From the NCBI RefSeq assembly GCF_000224145.3, contig NC_020177.2:1285536-1349535 (forward strand): a DNA stretch of 64,000 nt. The letters are read 5' to 3'. Origin of the DNA: Ciona intestinalis (lineage: Eukaryota > Chordata > Ascidiacea > Phlebobranchia > Cionidae). Each line of letters starts with the position of its first letter. Position 1 is the first letter of the stretch. The notes under the pieces are model-generated. The model saw only the letters and a list, made by a program, of their open reading frames with translations, was not told the DNA's origin and ran no database searches. The translations under genes and the position numbers were made by a program. Below, one piece after another: positions 59,783-64,000 of this stretch.

Positions 59783-62700
59783 ATGTCGGATTCTTTAACA
59801 TGCTGCAAGTACCTCATGTTTTTCTTCAACCTTCTTATCTTTGTAAGTGAGCACAAGGATAAATTATTCAATACTCAGAACTACCTGATTGTATAACCGC
59901 TGTAAAGGCAATATATTCGCTATGCATGTACTGTGGTTAGACGCTTTACCGAAAATCACTAGCTAAATTTAAAAATTTCACACGTTTGGGCGTGACCTTT
60001 AGCTTTAATCTAGTATGCGGAAAAAACAAAGCTTGTTTCGTCAAGATGTAAAAGGCAGATGTGTTCTGTCGAAAGACGCAAATCTCTGTTTATTTTACAC
60101 TGTGTCTCTTTTTTTATTAATAATAAAAATACTAGGTTGAGGTAAGATGGTCCATGTTTTTATTCTATTTTATCGACCCATTTGGTAGTGAACAAAGAAT
60201 GTTCACAGAATTATATAACCGTATTCTCACCACACTAAAAAGCGTTGTTTATTGTTAAAAACATGATTAGGAAATATGGTTTAACGCTATCCGTCTCATC
60301 CGGTGATACTATATAATAAAACCCATGTGTTAGTATCCTTAAGCCACTGTTTTTACTTGATAACACACAATACATACACGAGGCGACGCATGTGGTTGCC
60401 AAAGGTAGGTGGTTTCTTACGACACGTCCGCTCCAATGTTCGAAAACAATGAAGTCACATGAAAAGCTCGAGATTGTTGTGTGGCGTGTTTGTATGGCTC
60501 ATTATCTAGCGTCAAAGATAATACATCTAAAAGTTCGCGAACAAAATTAAAGCTTTTATATTTGTGACTTGCGTGCCTGGTGTATAAGAATTCACCCATG
60601 TTATAACTCGACAGTGAACATGAGGTGTATAAACACACCATGTGCGTTTGGTGTATAAAAATACACCCATGTTATAACTCGACAGTGAACATGAGGTGTA
60701 TAAGTACACCATGTGTGTCTGGTGTATAAGATGTCACCCATGTTATAACTTGATAGTGAGCATGAGGTGTATGAATACACCATGTGTGTCTGGTGTATAA
60801 GAAGACACCAATGTTATAGCTCAACAGCGAGCATGAGGTGTATGAATACAACATGTGTGTCTGGTGTATAAGAATACACCCATGTTATAACTCGACAGTG
60901 AACATGAGGTGTATAAACACACCATGTGTGTCTGGTGTATAAGAAGACACCCATGTTATAACTTGATAGTGAGCATGAGGTGTTTGAATACACCATGTGT
61001 GTCTGATGTATAAGAAGACACCAATGTTATAGCTCAACAGTGAGCATGCGGTGTATGAATACACCATGTGTGTCTGGTGTACAAGAATACACCCATTTTA
61101 TAACTCAACAGTGAGCATGAAGTGTTTGAATACACCATGAGTGTCTGGTGTATAAGAAGACACCCATATTATAACTGACTACAAATTTGGTTTATGCAAA
61201 CTTTATTTATAATTTCATAGTAATTATTTTAATTCAAATTAATCAACTCAATGTGAGTACACCCTGTGTCGGTTTAATAGCCGCGCTTTTAAACTGATGC
61301 TCTTCCCATACTTATGAACCATATCGTATTTTAACGACTATCGTTTTTTCTGTTGATTCCTTTTTGTTGTTGTTATAGTTCAATCTTCGATGTCATTTTC
61401 AAAGAGATAACAAAATAATGTTATAGGCTACTGTGGGGGAAGATGGGACATCTCTAGCACATAATATTTAAATATCCTGATCGTGTTTTAAATAATTAAC
61501 AACGGTCTATGGAAGTTGTGAGATTACGGTTTTGTAATTTTTTAAATGTTGTTTGTTTACTACCAAATGGGATGATCAAACAGAAGAAAAGGGTACCCTA
61601 TCTCCCCCACTCTCCTTTATTAACTATTTACATTAAAATATATGTTATAATGCTCCAGCTGAGCGGTGCTGCACTTCTCGGAGTTGGTATTTGGGTAGCA
61701 GTCGGCGCCGATTCGTTTAAACAAGTGGTCAGCCAGGACCCGGCTATATTCAATGCAGTCTACATCATCATTGCCGTCGGTGCTCTCTTGTTTCTCGTCG
61801 GGTTCCTCGGGTGCTGCGGCGCAATTAAAGAGAATAAGTTCATGCTCGGAGCGGTAAGTTTTTGTTTTACTTTTCATTTATCACACTATTATATACAGAA
61901 TATAGTAGGTGGGGGTAAGATGGCACATATACCATCTTACCCCACACTGATTCATGCTCGGAGCGGTATGTTTTGGTTTTACTTTTTATCTATTTTAAAC
62001 TCTTTTATATAGTGGATTGGGGTAAGATGGTACATGTACCATTTTACCCCACACTATTTCATTTTTGGAGCAGTAAGTTTTATCTTACTTTTCAGTTAAA
62101 CTATCATTTACAGTAGGTTGGGGTAAGATGGTACACGTTTCATCTTACCCCACATATATTTTAAATTGTAGACATAGTATAGGTTGGGGTAAGATGGTCC
62201 ATGTCTCGTGTTTCCCCACAGTACTATATTTTAGAATATGTAATATTATGTGCTAACTTTGTGCATCATTGTATTAAAACAGCTTTATCTATGCAACGAT
62301 AAACAATTTATTATTTATTATCATTCATACAAATAGCATATAATTGTGCTTTTACATTTCTTTCAGTTCTTTGTCATGGTTCTTATCATCTTCATACTTG
62401 AAATTATTGGGGGTGTTCTTGCATTTGTGTATTACCCGAAAGCTAAGCAAGCAGCTATAGACTCCATGAAGTTGTATGATGATAACACCCCAGAAGGCAA
62501 TACAGTCAAAGCCGCATGGGACGCTTTTCACACAGCTGTAAGTAATATATATCAGCACCATGGAAAAGACTCTCTCTATAACCAAGAAAAACGCTGTTAC
62601 CGTTGTGCGCGTCTGTGTTCTTAGACAAGACGCATAAAACCAATTTCTCCAGCTTAGCGGTTTCCAATGGTTTGTCTAATTTGCCATCTGTACAATACGA

Positions 62701-63846
62701 AAAAATAAAAATTTACCGTTTAAAAATTACCTACAAAGTTACATATGTGGTAACTTGTAAGCCGGTACAATGAGGTGTATAAAACAGAAAACCCGTGTAA
62801 TAACGACTATCATTACCCCGTCATTTTGACGTTTTTAAAAAATATTATCGAATTTTCTTTTCAGTTTAAATGCTGTGGCATTAATTCACCAACAGATTGG
62901 CTTGGACAAACTGTGACTTTTGTCCCAACTTCATGCGCCGGCTTTACACAAGGATGTGAGAGCGCCCTTAAAGGTTACTTCTGGGCATTAGGTGGTGTCG
63001 CGATTGGCGTTCTCTTTATTGAGGTAACATTTACAACTTTCCAACCTAAAAAAGTGTATATAGTAGGGTGGGGAAAATAGGACATTCTTTATTCTATTTT
63101 CCTGCCCCATTCGGTAGTAAACAAAGATTATTCAAAGAAATATAAAACCGTATCCTCACGACTTCCATAGACCGTTGTTAATTGTTTAAAACACGATAAG
63201 AATATTTAGATAGAATGTGCTGAAGGTGTCCCGTCTTGCCCCATCATACTTATTTTTACAATTGGTTTTTAACATTTTTGCGCAGATAATATAAAATTAT
63301 GGTTTTTCCGTTGTCACTTTATATTTATGAGTTTCTACATATTCGTTGGCCTGCTGGGTATAGTGGATTGGGGTAAGAGGAAACATGTTTTCTTTCTCTT
63401 TTTTGTCCCATTTGGTAGTAAACAAAGAATACTTACAGAATTAAATAACCACATCTTCGCGACTCTATAAAGAGAACTGTTAATTGTTCAAAACATTATG
63501 AAATATGGGATTTAGATGCTAACTGTATTCCACTTTCCCCACAATACTATATACTATCTGTTGTTTTAGAAGTTAAATGTACTTGAGGAACCTGTGTCCA
63601 AATTATCAGCCACACATAAAAAATCCAAAACAAAATCACACACAAAGTAACATACATGGTAACTCGCAAGCTGGCACGAAGTGTATGAAACAGAACACCC
63701 GTGTTATAACAACTGTCGTTTTCGGGCCACGCGAGGATAAAGTAAGTTACATTCGTTTTTAAATCTGTTTTATTTTGTTTCAGCTTCTGGCGATGATCTT
63801 CGCTTGCTGTTTGTACCGAGGTGTCAACAAGCACCAATATGCTTGA
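59783..63846 (+). CDS. Tetraspanin
   Basis: Exons 59783-59842, 61659-61853, 62367-62537, 62865-63023 and 63784-63846 (TGA) are all phase 0 and give 215 residues. Four membrane segments are visible: CCKYLMFFFNLLIF joined to LSGAALLGVGIW; VYIIIAVGALLFLVGFLG; FFVMVLIIFILEIIGGVLAF; and ALGGVAIGVLFIELLAMIFA. The family's CCGAIKEN follows TM2. The large loop has CCGINSPTDW and two further cysteines (SCAG, GCES), so it is a four-cysteine loop. Tetraspanins organise membrane microdomains with integrins, proteases and receptors. CCK at the N-terminus and CCLY at the C-terminus are likely palmitoylation sites. I cannot assign a subfamily. Intron 2 carries repeated copies of the exon 2 end. Confidence 0.92.
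60130..60312 (-). mobile_element. MITE, related GGGGTAAGATGGTACATG family
   Basis: TAGGTTGAGGTAAGATGGTC to CTATCCGTCTCATCCGG, in tetraspanin intron 1. Confidence 0.6.
60585..61175 (-). repeat. 71-bp minisatellite, array 3
   Basis: About eight copies of the 71-bp unit also found at 25073 and 29465. Units differ by scattered changes and alternate partly between two subtypes (AACTCGACAGTGAACATG and AGCTCAACAG..GAGCATG). Confidence 0.92.
61270..61425 (+). repeat. Dispersed repeat family 3, decayed
   Basis: GCCGCGCTTTTAAACTGATG, TTTTAACGACTATCGTTTTT and TCAAAGAGATAACAAAATAA. Confidence 0.5.
61428..61617 (+). mobile_element. MITE, TAGGGTGGGG family
   Basis: ACTGTGGGGGAAGATGGGAC, TTTTAAATAATTAACAACGG, ending CTCCCCCACTCTCCTTTA, 40 nt before tetraspanin exon 2. 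Confidence 0.75.
61839..62217 (+). repeat. Repeated exon end, splice donor and palindrome in tetraspanin intron 2
   Basis: The last bases of exon 2 and its donor (TTCATGCTCGGAGCGGTAAG) recur at 61951 (GGAGCGGTATG) and 62058 (GGAGCAGTAAG), at spacings of 112 and 107 bp. Between them are short palindromes GGGGTAAGATGG..CCATCTTACCCC at 61911-61943, 62019-62050, 62120-62151 and a decayed one at 62186-62217. Confidence 0.85.
62595..62835 (+). repeat. SINE copy in tetraspanin intron 3
   Basis: GTGTTCTTAGACAAGACGCA, GGTAACTTGTAAGCCGG, GAGGTGTATAAAACAGAAAA. It ends about 30 nt before exon 4. Confidence 0.65.
63060..63252 (-). mobile_element. MITE, TAGGGTGGGG family
   Basis: TAGTAGGGTGGGGAAAATAG to GTCTTGCCCCATCATACT, in tetraspanin intron 4. 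Confidence 0.75.
63357..63553 (-). mobile_element. MITE, related GGGGTAAGATGGTACATG family
   Basis: TATAGTGGATTGGGGTAAGA to TTTCCCCACAATACTATA, in tetraspanin intron 4. Confidence 0.7.
63590..63755 (+). repeat. SINE copy in tetraspanin intron 4
   Basis: CCAAATTATCAGCCACACAT, GGTAACTCGCAAGCTGGCAC, GAGGATAAAGTAAGTTACAT. It ends about 30 nt before exon 5. Confidence 0.7.
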
Positions 63847-64000
63847 GGTATATTCAACCTTCGTAGATAGTCGTTTAAATCACGGCACACACATACACAT
63901 GTAAATATACTTAACGTAAAATCGATGTAGCCTTAGGTGTTTCGTAGAGTTTCGAAAAAAAAGTATTTCCTTTATACCTTTGTGCTTTGAGCACAGATAT

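Overview
The window is eukaryotic: AT-rich DNA, genes split by many short GT/AG introns, and very dense short repeats. The gene set is animal (Rx homeobox, SNX3, DGCR6, DUS4L, AKAP7, a tetraspanin, a SUEL-type lectin). The compact layout, an apparent SL-type operon, the repeat families and apparent haplotype duplication point to an ascidian, most likely Ciona (intestinalis/robusta). This identification rests on recognition, not on a database search.

Layout. 0.1-5.7 kb: two tandem paralogous TPR-like genes of unknown function. 5.7-10 kb: no gene; a nested fold-back element and a tiny hAT-like palindrome. 10.3-11.4 kb: a small secreted galactose/rhamnose-binding lectin. 13.4-19.2 kb: SNX3, with its first two exons present twice around a 50-N gap. 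21.3-30.8 kb: DGCR6 on the minus strand; its largest intron holds a plus-strand gene for a thrombospondin-repeat type I membrane protein that is interrupted by a 542-N gap. 32.2-32.4 kb: a minus-strand secreted arginine-rich peptide. 33.0-34.4 kb: a small gene downstream of a CRE/E-box/TATA promoter. 36.7-41.1 kb: DUS4L and an AKAP7-like gene, 26 bp apart on the same strand, apparently an operon. 43-44.2 kb: an 84-residue membrane protein. 48.9-55.3 kb: the Rx retinal homeobox gene. 59.8-63.8 kb: a tetraspanin.

Repeats fill most introns and spacers. I see a tRNA-derived SINE family (about 28 copies or fragments), a ~200 bp MITE family with ends like TAGTAGGGTGGGG and a related family, a third dispersed family present only on the plus strand, and three arrays of one 71-bp minisatellite. 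The most unusual patterns are: sense-strand SINEs ending just upstream of about ten 3' splice sites; an operon junction where poly(A) signal, stop codon and candidate trans-splice acceptor overlap; and a triplicated exon end plus splice donor in the tetraspanin gene. Exon boundaries were worked out by hand from GT/AG sites and phase agreement; they are predictions, not transcript-supported.
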